Source: Diphasiastrum complanatum (taxonomy: Eukaryota; Streptophyta; Lycopodiopsida; Lycopodiales; Lycopodiaceae). From it: a stretch of 64,000 nucleotides of DNA. The stretch is taken from assembly GCA_029204225.1 (NCBI GenBank), contig CM055106.1, positions 24,356,921 through 24,420,920 of the forward strand. Direction: 5' to 3'. Position numbers and translations under genes: made by a program. This document shows positions 30,557 to 43,796 of the stretch, piece by piece; position 1 is the stretch's first letter; every line of letters begins with the position of its first letter. The notes below the pieces were generated by a model. That model ran no database searches. It saw only the letters and a program-made list of their open reading frames with translations, and had not been told where the DNA came from.

Positions 30557-33500
30557 GAAAATGGCTACTGCAAAACGAGCACTAGTACTTTTCAGATTAT
30601 ACAAAGTGTTATCAGATTCTACAAAGACAAAGAATCCTAGACAGCCTCGGTTATTGCTGTGTAGAAATCCACTAAAATGGCATGCACATTCAATATGCGA
30701 ATGACCTGCAAGTACAAAAGATGCACATATATTTGATGTTATGCCTAGGATAATACCGAGACATAACAAAAGAGACATGCAATTTTCAACCAATTTGAGC
30801 TCAACTCTTAGTGTGGACTACATGCTTCGACATCCCTAAAGTGAATATAGGTCACTTCCAAAAATGAGGTCACATTAGCTTTCATACATTTGTGTGGCAA
30901 CCAGCATACCAAAGTTTCGGTCACTTCTCCAATAAAGGGAACACTCACTCATGATTAAGTCCTGTCCCTACTTCCTTGGGGAAAAAAGTAGAGAAAATTT
31001 ACATCAAAACATAAGTACGAAGCATCTTAATTGGTGGACAAAATGCACCATCAAATCAACACAAAACCACAGGCAGCAACTTGGACTAACGTTTCCAATG
31101 ACAACTGTGTGTCCCCTCATATAGCAGAAAAATAAATGCAGACAATTGGGATTCATATCATGCTCAACACACCATTAATGATTCTTTTCTCAAGAATGGA
31201 GATATTTCCAATGGTCAGAGTCTGAAAACTGTAAGTATTTCTGAAAGAGCTGTGTCTACAGAAGACACTGTCAGATAGTAATGGAGATTAAGTGGAAATG
31301 CTTAGCGCCAAGCAACTAAAGCTGCACACAAGTGTTGCAGCTACCAGATGGCATTTCAGAGAACAAGTTACAAGACAAATGTGGGTTTCAAGTACCGTAA
31401 TAGCAACGAGTGAGCATTATATAGCACATAAGTGTGCTGAATATGACTAGAGGCCGAAGGGGGTAATAGCCATGAAACCGTTTTAGACTCTAACACGAAG
31501 ACCAAAATTCCTTCTTTCAGTCATAGTTTTGAAGGCATATATCATTCTTAAGCCTTATCTATCTAACTCTTGCAGAATGCAACAAGGGTAGCAAGGTTAC
31601 GCATCCAGAAGGAGTCGTTGTGTAAATGCCATCCATATCCAACCCAAAGCGGCCAAGCAAATACAAATTGCAAAATTTTATCATGCGTCTAGGATGAATC
31701 TCACGATATAGCAGTGGTAGATATGTACTACGGTCTCAAAGTAATAGTTCGGGCTCAAGTTCTCCCAAAGCTCTCGTCATCTCCCAGTTGTTTTGATTCC
31801 TGCCGCAAATGCTTATTGGATTCTACCAGTTGTTTTGATTCCTGCCGCAAATGCTTATTCGATTCTAAGCAAAAGAGATACTTGCAAATTGGAGTTCAGA
31901 TATACGTAGCTGTGATGTCTTCCTTATATCATCATTCTGCTTAAGTTGATCAGAACATAATACTTCTCATAATGTCGGTTAAATTCTTCCCGTAACATAA
32001 TGCAATCATGTTGAGATGATAAGTTTGCAAATCCCGAAGGACAGACAGATCAGATTTGCTTACACGTACTAGCTTTGGTACTGTTAGCCCAATTAAATGA
32101 AGATTAACTCAACAATCAGAATAGACCATGTGTCTGTGAATAAGACTTGAAAGGATATAATTACGTGATTACTTGGAAGCTCAAGATTATTTATGAACTA
32201 TTTCACAACGAAAAACTGCAAAAACTCATGCAAGACACAAGCAGAGAATAGAGGAAGCCTATCCTTAACAATATGTAGGGAGCGTGATCCTAAAGAAATA
32301 GAAATGTGGAGGAACACAGTTCCACTATTAATGTGAAATAAGAATGTATAAAGTCTATGGATCTCCGCTAATTAAACTCCTACTTGAATCAGTTTACACT
32401 TAAAAAAAATCAAAGACTCTAGCAGTTTTGGGAGACTCACATTTTGCATTGGAATCAATACATGCAAACCACCTGCTAGAACATGTCAATTCACAGACTA
32501 CTTCTTCGATCCACAACGTTTTCCTCAGCGAAAATATTTTGAGTATTGTATAGAAAGAGAATTGAGTATTGCGAACACAAATCAATCTTTCAGAATTTTC
32601 AAAATGTACTGTAAACAGAGAAAGTACACGAGATAACACAGTCAACTCGAGTTTAAGATCTACCCAAAGTATATGGTGTTGCAGTTATGACAACGTACAC
32701 AAACTGCTAACATTTTCCGGCTTAGAACTGGCAGCCTGGTCTAGTCATGTGCAAAGGTTCCTTTAGCCCACTATAAAATGGGGAAAATGTAGACAAAAGC
32801 AAAACTTCTAACAATTTCATCCGTGAAAGGTGAGTCTTACAACGATTTCTGAAAAGCTAGTAACACAGGAACGGATTGTGAGCTTTTAGAAAGATACAAT
32901 CTAGAAGCACGAACTGTGAGTGGCCGAGCTACCCACCTCACTCTGCGTACAACTTCTCTGCAGCAGACTGGAAGCCTTGTCCTGGTACAAAGACAACATT
33001 TTTACTCCAAGTCTAGAATCAGGAAACTGTCTCTATGATAATGAGCGTTTCTTATCACATAAAATTTTCTGCTATTAACAGTGAGCTAAAGTGATGACTA
33101 TTAAGCAAGTGTAGTGAATACCCTGAACCTTATCAGAACTCTATACACCGACATTGCCACATCTGATCTCTAAAAATGGCACATGAAACCTTATCTGAAT
33201 TATCATCGTTGAGAAATCTGAACTACATGCAAACAATCCTTGCATTGGAAAGCATTGAACCTGTTAAAGGAGCTGGAGTCTATAGCTGAAGAAGTGCTGA
33301 TATCCCGGCGGATCAACGCTACCTTCAAAAGCAACAATAATGTAAGCATCCACTCTGACTATCAACAACAACAATAACAACACCAATATGAGCTTCAAAG
33401 TTCTCAAATTCATACCACTAAAACTATAGGTGCTCAAAGCTACACATAAGTGAAGCAGTCACTACCTCAAATTTGAGGCGAGATACCGTGGGACGAAGCA

Positions 33501-33840
33501 ACGGATGGAGCAGTGAGGCAGTAACCCACCCAAACCTTTCATGTACTCCAGCGAGTCAATATATCTTACAAAGAAGAAACCAACCTCAAATTGGAGTAGT
33601 GGGAAGCAGGAATGGATGTAGAAGTGAGACAACAACCCACCAAGGCTTCAGGGAGCTAAATTGTTCGCACAGAATAAATCAAGCCTCAAGAGGAGAGGGG
33701 AAAATGGCTGGCTCATCAGACTGCAGCTGCCGGTACTGAGCAAGCAGTAGCACGTAGCAAGTAGTGAATGCACAGGGTGTTGTGTGAGGCAGTGATTCAG
33801 TGGAGGAGGAGGAGGACAGGACTGAGGAGCAAGCAATGAA
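30557..33840 (-). other. Probable 5' untranslated exons and introns of the wall-protein gene
   Basis: No other gene is convincing here. A splice acceptor TTTGTACTTGCAG lies at about 30,705, so exon 1 may extend to there, with upstream non-coding exons farther right. The stretch 33,648-33,840 on the minus strand is CT-rich like a plant 5' leader. It includes a 42-bp tandem duplication (31,784-31,867, CCAGTTGTTTTGATTCCTGC). This extent is inference. Confidence 0.35.
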
Positions 33841-33864
33841 GGTGGCGTTGATGTGGAGTGAGTG

Positions 33865-33870
33865 TATAAA
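33865..33870 (-). promoter_or_regulatory. Candidate TATA box of the wall-protein gene
   Basis: Minus strand reads AAGTTTATACACTCAC, followed about 30 bases later by a CT-rich leader-like tract. Position and context fit a promoter, but the link to exon 1, 3.3 kb away, is not shown. Confidence 0.3.
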
Positions 33871-33879
33871 CTTGGAATA

Positions 33880-36800
33880 AAAAAGTATGAAATATTTATT
33901 TGCTTTCAGGATTTAGGAATTGAATTGCCAATTGGGAATTGGAATTTGGGACTTGGGTTTAACTTTGCTCAATCAATTCATTATTACTATTAAACTACTT
34001 ACATGTTGATTTAATGTAAGAGCAACTGTAAGGACGTTTATTCTTGTGAGTTCTCAAGTACTTAGTCCTACCACGCACTAAATCTTCAACCATATATGAG
34101 AGTACCATAAGTTTAGCATACCAGCTATAGCTTATATCAATTATAATTTTAAATTAGTCCAGACTCCAACATCATGTTTTCTTAAGGGTGAGCCCATCCT
34201 ATTTTAAAGGCCACTGGCAGGATTCTTGGCCACAATTGTTTTTTGAACTTTTGGCGCCTCGGCTATCAAGAATGACGTGGCACTGAGCATCTAAAAACAT
34301 ATCCCATAAGCATTTTAGAGTCATCATAAAACGAAAAAATGATTCCTCATTTTGTGTGGACGTGGGAGCATGAGAAATTTGATCTCGACCAAAATTGGGT
34401 TGTTCACGAAGAAACGTGTTGGGTGCAAATTTGTGTTGCCAGAGGAATTCATGATGCTTGCACTAATTTCTCACTCACATACATGTGGATTCCCAAATTT
34501 CGCACATGCGGCGTCCACAAAATTTTCTATGCCAAATTTGTGCCCGCAAATTTATTTTTTTGCAGCCATGAGCCTGCTCAGCAGGCCTAGGCAGCGACGC
34601 AATTTGTGCCATGGGCCCAAACCTCCCCCACTTGCGTGTGCATGTCTGTAAGTGCCAATGGGGTGGGCCCCACCTCGTGTCAATGTGGTAGTTAGTTAGG
34701 CAATCATTAATTGAATCTCTTATTAGTTGTATTGGCCTATTGCCAACAAGATCCCAATAATAAAAAGAGAATGAATTCCACAAGACCATAGTGTGCCCCT
34801 AATGTGTTCCAGTCCCTTCCATGTACCTTGGTACCCATTAGCGGAAATGGTTTAGATGGAAATATACAATATAAACAAAAGTCAAGATTGAGCACTCCAA
34901 GTCAAATTTAAGAAGAAATTGAGTTGAGCTCTAAAGAAGCAACCAATCCTCTTTTTCCAACAATCTCATCAAGCAAGCATTTTTGTTCTCAAAAGAACTA
35001 TCATAGCATAGTCAAATGTATGCATGTGAGAATGCATGCATGATATCAATGAAAATGGGCTTTATTAGATGATCTTGGGAAAATAGCATCAAACATTGAT
35101 GGATGGTTGCCCCGCCTTGTAACTATAATGTGAATGGCATCATGGAGGAATTAAGTGTGGCACAATGGGGGCAGGCTAGGCTAATAGTTGTCTAACTCCT
35201 AGCTAACATCAAATGGGCCCCTCTTAACACTTTTATGTACAAATATACAGTGTAATATGTACATTCAAAATTAGACCAAGGCAACACCATTGTCGCTTTT
35301 AGCTGCAATGTGTGTGTGTGTGTGTGTGAACCTCATATTTCCTTGGCTAATAAAAATGCTTGTGGTGGATGGACTGACATGTGCATGGTGAAAGTGTTTG
35401 TTAGCCGATATTTTCGCATGAAAAATTGGGCTAATATTGAAGCTTAAGTTCACCATAACTGAAAAATCGGCATGTAAAACCCGGTTATTAGAAGAAAAAT
35501 CGGCACAAATTCGCCGTAGATTTGGGTCCCAGCCCGCCCTTAAAGTGGCTAGGCACAGTTTAAAAGTAAGAAACTGACTTTCAGAAAAAAAAAAAAAAAA
35601 CCCGTCAAAAATATTTTGTGGTCAATTTTTGTAAAGACCGAGCCAAAATTGTCGGTCCACCTAGAATTGGGTCTCGGCCCGTCCTAAATGAGGCTAGAGC
35701 AAATTTTGCGGCCTTAGAAATGGCCAGTAAATATTTTACGGCTTTTCAAAAAAATGGCCAATTGTAAAAAAATAGCCGGTATGACCGTGCTAAAATCTCA
35801 CCATGTACTGAGTCCATTTTTTACTAATATATGATCACTCAGTGTATTTTTTAGGGAAACCGTGTTGACGTGGGAGCCCTAGTCATGAATGCCAAAAAAG
35901 TCAACCACAGAAGAAAAAATCGAGAAAGAAAAGTTTCGGGTAAAAACGGGACCGAGAAATATGGATTCAGTATCAAGGAGTCACAGAAATCCTAACGGCA
36001 AAGTTTGGCCAATTCACGGGCAATTAACGAAATATGCGGGCCAAGTAGTTACCCAACAGACCAAAAACCCAGACAAATGAACAGTAGGCGCACGACCCTT
36101 GAAAAATCAAAGAAAAGCCAAAAACACGGGTACCCAAAAAAAACGAAGGCCGCCTACTAAAAATAGGGGTAAAAAAAGGGCCTCACCCAAAATTTGGATA
36201 ATAAATGCCAAACCACCTTGGAGGCTAAAAAATTTGGGAGGTACACCCATTAGCCATTGACATTTTGGGCTTCTAGGGTGTACAAAAGGGAAAACTTGAA
36301 TGGACTCCCTAGCCTTTGACAAAAATGGCATCTTGGCTAGTTTTGGAAGAGAGTCTTGAATGCACCACTCCCCCACTCTCTTATGGAGGCCACTAGGTGT
36401 ACTATCAAATGGGTTGGGGCCAAAGAGGGCTTGAAGGGCATGAAGAATGGCAAGATGGCATTGTGAAGGAGATCCATTGGATTTTCCTATAAGAAGGAGC
36501 CAACTCCTTGTATATCAAATGTTAGTACTTTTGTGTGTTAGTATTTTTAAGAGTTAGTACTTTTGTGATTTGATAATTTGAGAGTGGAGTATTTTTGTGA
36601 GTTGCTTGGAGATAGTGATTTGGAATGTTGTTGTCTTGTGGTAATTGTCTTGTTCTTGGATAGTGTTGTATTTTGGAGTCTTGGATTCTTGTAAGGCCTT
36701 GTGGTTTGCAAGGTATGGTGTTGGTTTGAGTTTAGGGAATGGAGCCTTGCATTGTTGTTAGGATGGTGAGCTTAATGAGTAAATTGTTTGAGGGGATGGA

Positions 36801-38430
36801 TGGTAGTTCACTCTCATATAGATTGCTTGCTTGAGAATAGTAATTGCTTGGAGGTTGTCTAGATGTGTGGTTTCATTGATACTTTTTGGTGGGTTGAGTG
36901 TGTACTGTCGTTAGTAACAATGTATTCAATGCATTGCTTGTAATGGAAAGAGTTACTTGTGAGGTTGTTGATGTTAGGGTTCTTATCAGTTGTTTGCTTT
37001 GTTGGTTGATTGAGAGATATGGTTGAGTGTTAGGTGAAAGTTGTGGGATTGTCGTAGAAATGTGTGTTGATTGCCTTGGAGAGTTTTTGTTGTCTTTGAG
37101 AACAATGCTTTGCTTCATGAGAGTATTGTGGTTTTGAAATGATTGGCATAGCCTTTGTGATGCACTATGATTTTGGTGAAAGTGTGAAGATGTAAATGTT
37201 GTTGGTTGAATGATTGAATGTCTGTGGGATCATATTGTGGGATGTTTTAAACATTGTCGATTGTGGTTGCTTCAAGCAGTGAGTATGTTTGGGAGTGTCG
37301 AGGGAATGAGGTTTCTGAGTAAAGTTTCGGAGGTGTGGTTGGTGTGTGTGTCATGAATTGTTAGAAGCCATTTGGCTGGGAGAGAGCCAGGCCATGGTCC
37401 TAGAGTCAAGGACAGTATCCTAAAGGATTAGCGATAACTTCAAAATCAAAATGGCAATGCATCAAGATCTACCCTTACTATGTAAGCCCTAGATCTTGCC
37501 TTCAAATATAATACGTTTGTGACTTAACGACATATATTGCTGGTACATGCCCATATATCATAGGATAACCAAGGTGGACCCTCCCTGGAGGACATGACCC
37601 CTAGGCCTTGTATGAGCGCATTGTTGAAACCATGCATGAGGTGTCATTAGGGTTTGAAGTAGATCATCAACACACCTCCAAGTTTTCCCACTTAGTTACA
37701 ACTGCAACACCGAAAGAACCACCATGGGCATATATGTCCAAAACATAGCATACGACCTCCATACTTGATGTCTTACAACTAGGACACCCATCCTTACATA
37801 AGGACACTAATCATTGGATCTAGATGTATACCCTTGGGAGGTAGTGGGTCTACCAGACTATGGAGGGGTGAAAGGGATGATCCCAAATGTTAGAGAACGT
37901 ATCCGAAAATTGGAAGTGCTCCAAAATGATTTGAACCCCCCTATGATGAGAGGAGTTCATACCCCAAAAATTAGTAGGACCTAAACCGTTAACCACCCTT
38001 CTCGCAGCGTATTTCTCAGAGCCTCGAAAACCCTCATCGATAGAGGAGCACATGGCAATAAAGAAGACCATTAGGGTTGGAAGCGGCAAATCCTCTATTG
38101 TTCATGTAGGGCCGAACCACCATCAGTAGTGGTGCCCCTTGACCCTTTTAGGACTTTTTGGTTGGACCAACCTCCTGCTGAAAAAGGCCCCCTAACAGTG
38201 TTTGTTACATCCATGTCCAGTACTAAGAATTTGGAATAACTCTTGACACGGGTATTCAACACTCGAGTGTTCGAGATTATTAGTTACAACTCAAAATCCC
38301 ATTCAAGGCCAATCACACAATCAATAAACTTGAGAGGGTCCATGAATTCCAATTGTGACATGAGAAGCTATGCATGGTGAGGGGTATCAATAGTAACTCC
38401 AGTCGGGGTTAGGGGTGTATTGGGGTTGCA
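33880..38430. other. Long spacer without a supported gene
   Basis: About 4.5 kb. Seen: a (TG)10 tract at 35,309-35,328; an A-run near 35,587-35,603; several CAAATTTGTG/AAATTTGCG words at 34,370-34,560; a stretch with GGTCCACC, GGGTC(T/C)C(A/G)GCCCG repeats (35,520-35,690) that may belong to an old element; and a T/G-rich region (36,500-37,350) with TTAGTACTTTTGTG repeats resembling the promoter-proximal part of an LTR. Open frames here lack any recognisable domain. Confidence 0.4.
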
Positions 38431-38434
38431 CAAA

Positions 38435-39563
38435 GTGTGCTTGCTCTTCAAAAGTCTTTATGGACTAAAGCAAACACCAACATCATGGTATTCAAGACTC
38501 AACTCTTTTCTTATCTCACTAGGATTGGTTTTTAGTGATTATGATCCTTCCATGTATCTAAAGTTTTTTTTAATAGTAATATCGTCATTCTTCTAATTTA
38601 TGTTGATGACATTATTCTTTGTGGAAATTGTATCAAGCTAGTTGAAGAAACTAAGCTAGCACTTGGAAGTGAGTTTAAAATGCAGATTTAGGAGAGATCC
38701 AGTACATACTAGGCCCAGAGATTGACTTTCATGAAGAATATATTTTTATATGTCAATCTAGATATGCTCTTTCTATGTTGAAAAAATTTCATATGGAAAA
38801 TTATAAGAGCATAGATACTCCAATGGAGCAAATTGTGAAAGACTCCTAATAAAGGTGATAAAAGATCCTTTGAGGACATCACACTTTTTAGGAGTCTTAT
38901 AGGCTCCTTAATTTGGCTTACCATCACTAGGCCCGACTTGAGCTTTTGTGTGCACAAGTTAAGCCAATTTATGCAAGATCCAAAGATCCATCATTGGAAG
39001 ATGGCCAAGAGGATTCTAAGATATATATCTTCATCTTTTGACTATGGTCTACTCTACAAAATTGAAGATCTATCCATTATTGGCTACTCGGATTCATATT
39101 TTGCAAGTGATAAGATGGATTGAAAGTCCATAAGTGCATACACCATATTTCTTGGAGGCAATCTAATATCTTGGCTTTCCAAAAAGCAAGATACTATATC
39201 TCTTTTTTCATGTGAGGCCGAGTACAAAGAACTCACCACAACTACCAAAGAGGTGCTTTGAATCAAGAGATTGTTATTGGAGCTAAAGTGCATTAAGGAG
39301 GATGATCTACCAATGATCAAATGTGACAACATCTCGGCCCAAGCTCTTGCCAATAATCCCATATTTCATGCAAGGAGCAAGCACATAGAAGTGGCACACC
39401 ACTTTGTGAGAGAAAAGCTTATTGGAGGAGAAATTTATTTGGAGCATGTCAACACATCCTCTTGTATTGCCGATCTACTCACCAAGCCTTTGAGCAAGAG
39501 TGCCTTCATCAAGCATAGATCTAATCTTGGAGTAATATCAAGATCAATGCTTAATCTTCAATA
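38435..39563 (+). pseudogene. Element E: Ty1/copia RT and RNase H, 5'-truncated
   Basis: RT begins mid-domain with SLYGLKQTPTSWYSRLN, reaches the active site ILLIYVDDIILCGN (about 38,586-38,628), and after shifts gives RSFEDITLFRSLIGSLIWLTITRPDLSF. RNase H is clear from 38,938: WKMAKRILRYISSSFDYGLLY, GYSDSYFASDKMD, a TGA where Arg is expected, then SWLSKKQDTISLFSCEAEYKEL, CDNISAQALANNPIFHARSKHIE and CIADLLTKPLSKS. The 5' half of the element is missing. It ends about 16 bases before the LTR that starts at 39,580 and is clearly related to, but distinct from, element B. Confidence 0.92.
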
Positions 39564-39579
39564 GATAACTTCTTAGGAG

Positions 39580-40315
39580 TGTGAAAAATGCAAAAAGGTT
39601 ATCTATGTTAGTTGTAGGAGTCTTACATTTTTCTATGTCAAGCATCTTGGTGTAGAACATTGATAGGGTCAAAGTTTTCATAGATGGCAAATTGGTCAAA
39701 TCCACATGTAATGCCTCTATTGAGCCAAAGTAGTGTAAGAGGTGAAACTCGAGCTAAATAGATTGTTGACAAGTATTTTGATTTAGTTTGATGTGTGACA
39801 CGTCAAAGTTCAAGAGGTCCAATAGAATTTAGAGGTGGAAGCATCAATGGTCCAATAGGATTTGAGTTATGCTTGAAAATGATCCAATAGAATAAAGAGG
39901 TGGATGCATCATTGGTCCAATAGAATTAAGATGTTGTAAATATGAGGTCCAATCATATTTGAGTTTGGATTAGCTCATGGATCTACTAGTATCAGTGTAC
40001 TTCTCATTTGGTGCTAAGTGATTTGGAGATCATTCAAGTTTTTGAGTCTAAGTGTTTACTTGCTTTCTCTCTCTACCCGAGAGCAATTGAATGCATTATC
40101 TCTCTACCTGAGAGTAGGCCTTTTCCATACTTAGTTTTTTGAAAAGACAACTTCCCACACGTGTGTATGTACTTTGGTTTTGAGTAAATGCATGTAGTAG
40201 TGTGTTTTTGCCTTTGAGAGTGAGGTAGATCTTGAATCTCAATCTAATCTTGATCATTGTGCATTCACACATCTAAATCACACTTAGTGGACACTCTACA
40301 CATGTGAAATTCACA
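39580..40315 (+). repeat. Element E 3' LTR
   Basis: 736 bp, from TGTGAAAAATGC to GAAATTCACA; terminal inverted TGTGAA/TTCACA. A purine tract (TTAGGAG) precedes it. It carries CACACGTGTG at 40,156-40,165. A (CC)AATAGAAT(T/A)(T/A)AGAGGTGGA(A/T)GCATC unit is repeated three times around 39,815-39,930. It abuts the minus-strand copia remnant F. Confidence 0.8.
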
Positions 40316-42180
40316 ATTGCATCTTCTTTCCTTCTAGTTTCCAAAGGAATGTGGACATAACATATACATCCAAATACTTTAGTCTTTTACATTGGGCTTA
40401 TTGCCAAACAAAGCTTAATATGGTGAGATCCCAACAAGAGCACTACTAGGAAGCCTATTACATAAAAAGTTAGCACAAGTTATGGCCTCTCCCCAAAACG
40501 AGATGGGTAGAGATGTTTCGAGCCTCAAGAACTTTGCACATTCACATAGGCTCCTATTTTTCCTCTCAGCCACCCCATTTTGTTGGGGGGTGTTGAAACA
40601 AGTAACTCTCTCTTAATGCCATTGCTCTCACAAAAGTCTCTCATCCTATTGGAGATATATTCTCCTCCATTATCACATATTAGAACTTTAATGCAAGAAC
40701 TAAGTTGCTTTTCCACTAGAGACTTAAACTTCACAAAAGCTTCATAAACAAGGCTTTTCTTAGACAATAAATCTATCCAAGTGAATCTAGTACAATCATC
40801 TATGAAAGTCACATACATTAAGGCACCTCCATTACTTTCATGAGAAAAAGCATGTACATCTGAATGAATAAGATCCAAGGGTAAAGTAGATCTTGACAAA
40901 GATCTCTTGTAGGATGTCTTGTGTGACTTTTCAAGGCCACATGCCTCACACACTTTGCCACACTTTGTGAATGATTTTGGCAGGCCGAGAGCTAGCTCAT
41001 TTGAGGCCATGGACTCCATTGATTGAAGATTAGGATGGCCTGATCTTTTGTGCCAAAGCTCCACTTGAGTCATCTCCTCCCTAACCATATTCACACTTTC
41101 AATGGCCACATTTGTGAAGAATTGCCAAAAATTGGCAAATCTAGCTTGATCAAAAACCATGTAGAATAGTGTAAATTGTGTACACAAGTGGGAACCACAC
41201 ATGTGAGGCCATGATGCCACATGGGAAACTCATCCTAATGTAGGTTAGGTCAAGTCAAGAGAGTTGGTCATGTCTATTTGGTGGTCATCCCTACTTTATA
41301 GGACCTACACCTAAGTTTAAGGTGAAAATTTGACCAACTAGCTACCTACCAAGCATAACTCTAGGAAATAGACTAGGGTTTCATTTTAGGTCAAGGAGAG
41401 TGAGTTAAATTCCTTATTACATGCTGTAAATCCACCTAACTTCAAGAAGGAAGTCGAATTTGCTATGTATTCCCTCTCTCCATAGTGAGAAGATAGAAAA
41501 TTTTTGGAGCTCATTGGCAATCTCAAGCTAGTTCACCATGTACATTGAGTTTTTGTGATCCAAATGAAACCAAATCAATTTCTACTTGTTTCACAGGTTG
41601 AAGGCCGTACTACAGACTTTAGTACACACGTGTGGGCTCGGATTTCAATGTTGATCAATGCTTTTGATTGTTAATGCTTGTTGTTTGTCAAACTGCCAAT
41701 CTAGATCAACTTTTTTGTGTCTAGTTTTTTGATAGATTGTTAAGCAAGCATCCAATCACTCTTGTGGATATTTTGTAGATCCATTTATGGTCCTAAAGTA
41801 CAGTACTTTCACAACATTAGCATCCAACTTAAAAAGCCTTCCTTGCTTAATGCCACTAGTTATGCACTTATCATGTTTCAAGATGGAACACACTCCATTC
41901 TTGAATGTACATCTAGTCCATTATCCATTAGTTGACCAACGCTAAGCAAATCTTTGGTAATGGATGGAACATGAAAAACATTATCAAGATCTATCCTTTT
42001 AGATGATTCTAAGCATCTAATGAGTGAATTACAAGCAAATTGCTAGAATGCCAATGTCTCATTAACTTTCTATTGATTTGATTGATCTCTTTATAGATCA
42101 AGTACATCCACAAACTGTGTACTATCCAATAGGCCTTCACATGTGTGAAGAGTGCCTTATCATCTAGATCCACCAATAGG
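40316..42180 (-). pseudogene. Element F: Ty1/copia protease and integrase remnant
   Basis: Minus strand, interrupted by a solo LTR. Protease remains are placed at 42,180-42,135 by nucleotide similarity to element B (TTGGTGGAT, then TTCACACATG). The segment HVPSITKDLLSVGQLMDNG lies at 41,970-41,910 and KLDAN near 41,817. After the solo LTR, from about 41,120 downward: ELWHKRSGHPNLQS, CGKVCEACGLEKSHK, HSDVHAFSHESNGG, YVTFIDDCTRFTWIDL, VLICDNGGEYISNRM; a shift follows, and the GVAERK box and the FGCICYVH region continue to 40,330. The catalytic acids are present, but the frame is broken. Element E's LTR cuts it at 40,315. Confidence 0.85.
41123..41813 (+). repeat. Solo LTR inserted in element F
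   Basis: 691 bp splitting F's protease-integrase frame. It begins with a small stem-loop TGCCAA-AAA-TTGGCA and ends TTTCACA. It shares AGGCCGTACT followed by CACACGTGTG (41,625-41,634) with element B's LTR, which sets the plus orientation. The flanks AGAAT and ACATT match only partly, so the boundary or duplication is uncertain. Confidence 0.55.
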
Positions 42181-43700
42181 ATCCAAATATGCCCATTATT
42201 TAAAGTTGACTTATCACACTAGCTAGATACCAAAAGCTAGTTTCCACAAAAATAGGAATATTCCCTACAAAATAGAATCTAGTGGAATATCTACATCTTA
42301 TCCTCTACAACCTGATCCACACATGTAAACGTCAACTTGACATGTGGGAGCATTTACTCATTCACATGGAAGTGCAAGCTAATTACATGAAAATTGGTCA
42401 AAGGGACTTTTTCTTAGATTCTAGCCACAAATCAAGTTCACACTTGTGTAGATTGAACCAAAATGAATCTACCAAATTACAAGTACATATTGTACATCCT
42501 TTCACATGTCGGAATAGGCTCCACACATGTGAGATCCTATCATGATCATAGATCTCATGACTAATCAATTACATCAAGTTGGAAGTGACAATTTCAACAT
42601 TTTCTTCCAAAGTCATATGCACATAGCAAAATTGAGACAGTGTGTTCTCAAGCTTATCAATCTCATAATCCAATGAAGAAGTTTAAGACTCATAATCACA
42701 CATAAAGTAGGGATCCATAAGAGTAGATGAAAAACAATGTCCATTCCAAGATGAACCCAAGATTAGAAAAATGCTCCAAATGCACTTGAGAGTGGATAAA
42801 GCACCATCATGCCTTGCATACCCATCCTTGGCTGCTAGATCTAGTCCTTTCTTGCTATTGTTGATCAAATTCATCAATTTTTTATTATCACCAAGATCCA
42901 TCCAACACCTTGCAAGTAAACACTCAACAATAGAAGTCACCAAAACAAGATTAGTAAAAATACTCTCCCAAGGTGCACTCCCTACATTAGGTGATGGATA
43001 CGCAAATGATTCAACATCATAAGCATATTGAATATCAACAAGACTTGGACTTACAGAAGTAGTACCTCCCTCTCATATCCACTCCTCTCATTTTCTCTCC
43101 ACTTGTGAGTAAGTCCCTCACCCTTTTCTCTACAAGCATGAACACTCTTCTTTTTTTGAACCACACTTATTTCCCCCTTAATATTGCCATTACATCCTAT
43201 AAAAACAATTTCATAGGTCTCACCTCATCCCTAGATAAAGCTTGTATTGAAGTGTGTTCAAGAAAATTTCTAGCAAACTCACTCGAAAAATCTACACTCA
43301 ATTTTCATTCAAACAATAAAACATGTGATCTTCTAATGCCTCACTTGACAACATATTTTCAACAATCTTAGCACAATCAATAGCCTCACCAACATCAGAG
43401 AAATGTAGAAACACAAAGCTTGTTCTACATTTTCTCTCATCTACTCCATCTAAGAGTAATATTGAAGCTGGGAGTTGGCTTCCATATGTGCTACATATGT
43501 TGAGAAACTTGTTGCAAACTTGTGCACCACCATTGTTGAATACTTGAGCCTTGATGCTTTGTCTTTTCGAAATCCTTTTAATAAAGATTCTTTCTTCATA
43601 ATCACATACCAAAGATGTATTATGACATAACAAGGAAGCTAGCATATATATTTCAACAAAAGTCAAAAAGAATAGTTTGCAAAATTGTTTTTACTTCTAA
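42181..43700 (-). pseudogene. Unknown reading frame upstream of F protease
   Basis: Two long minus-strand open stretches, 43,666-43,298 and 43,021-42,683, lie where the gag-protease junction of element F should be. Readable pieces: QVFNNGGAQVCNKFLNICS, SDVGEAIDCAKIVENMLSS, LVTSIVECLLARCWMDLG and ARHDGALSTLKC. No zinc knuckle is visible. They look like coding sequence that is not standard copia. A faint similarity to element G's extra domain (DGALS-x-L; CA-x-I/L...E-x-M) is possible. I cannot assign a function. Confidence 0.35.
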
Positions 43701-43796
43701 ATACACTATAAAATTGTTCCACAAAGGAATATTTTGACTTTAATCAGAGAACAATAAGATCTAGAAGAAGATGTATGCATAACCCTACTCACTTTT

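Noticed and set aside
36035-36376. Minus-strand 89-residue frame with a hydrophobic end
   Set aside because: No start context, family match or neighbouring gene; the surrounding DNA looks like degraded repeat.
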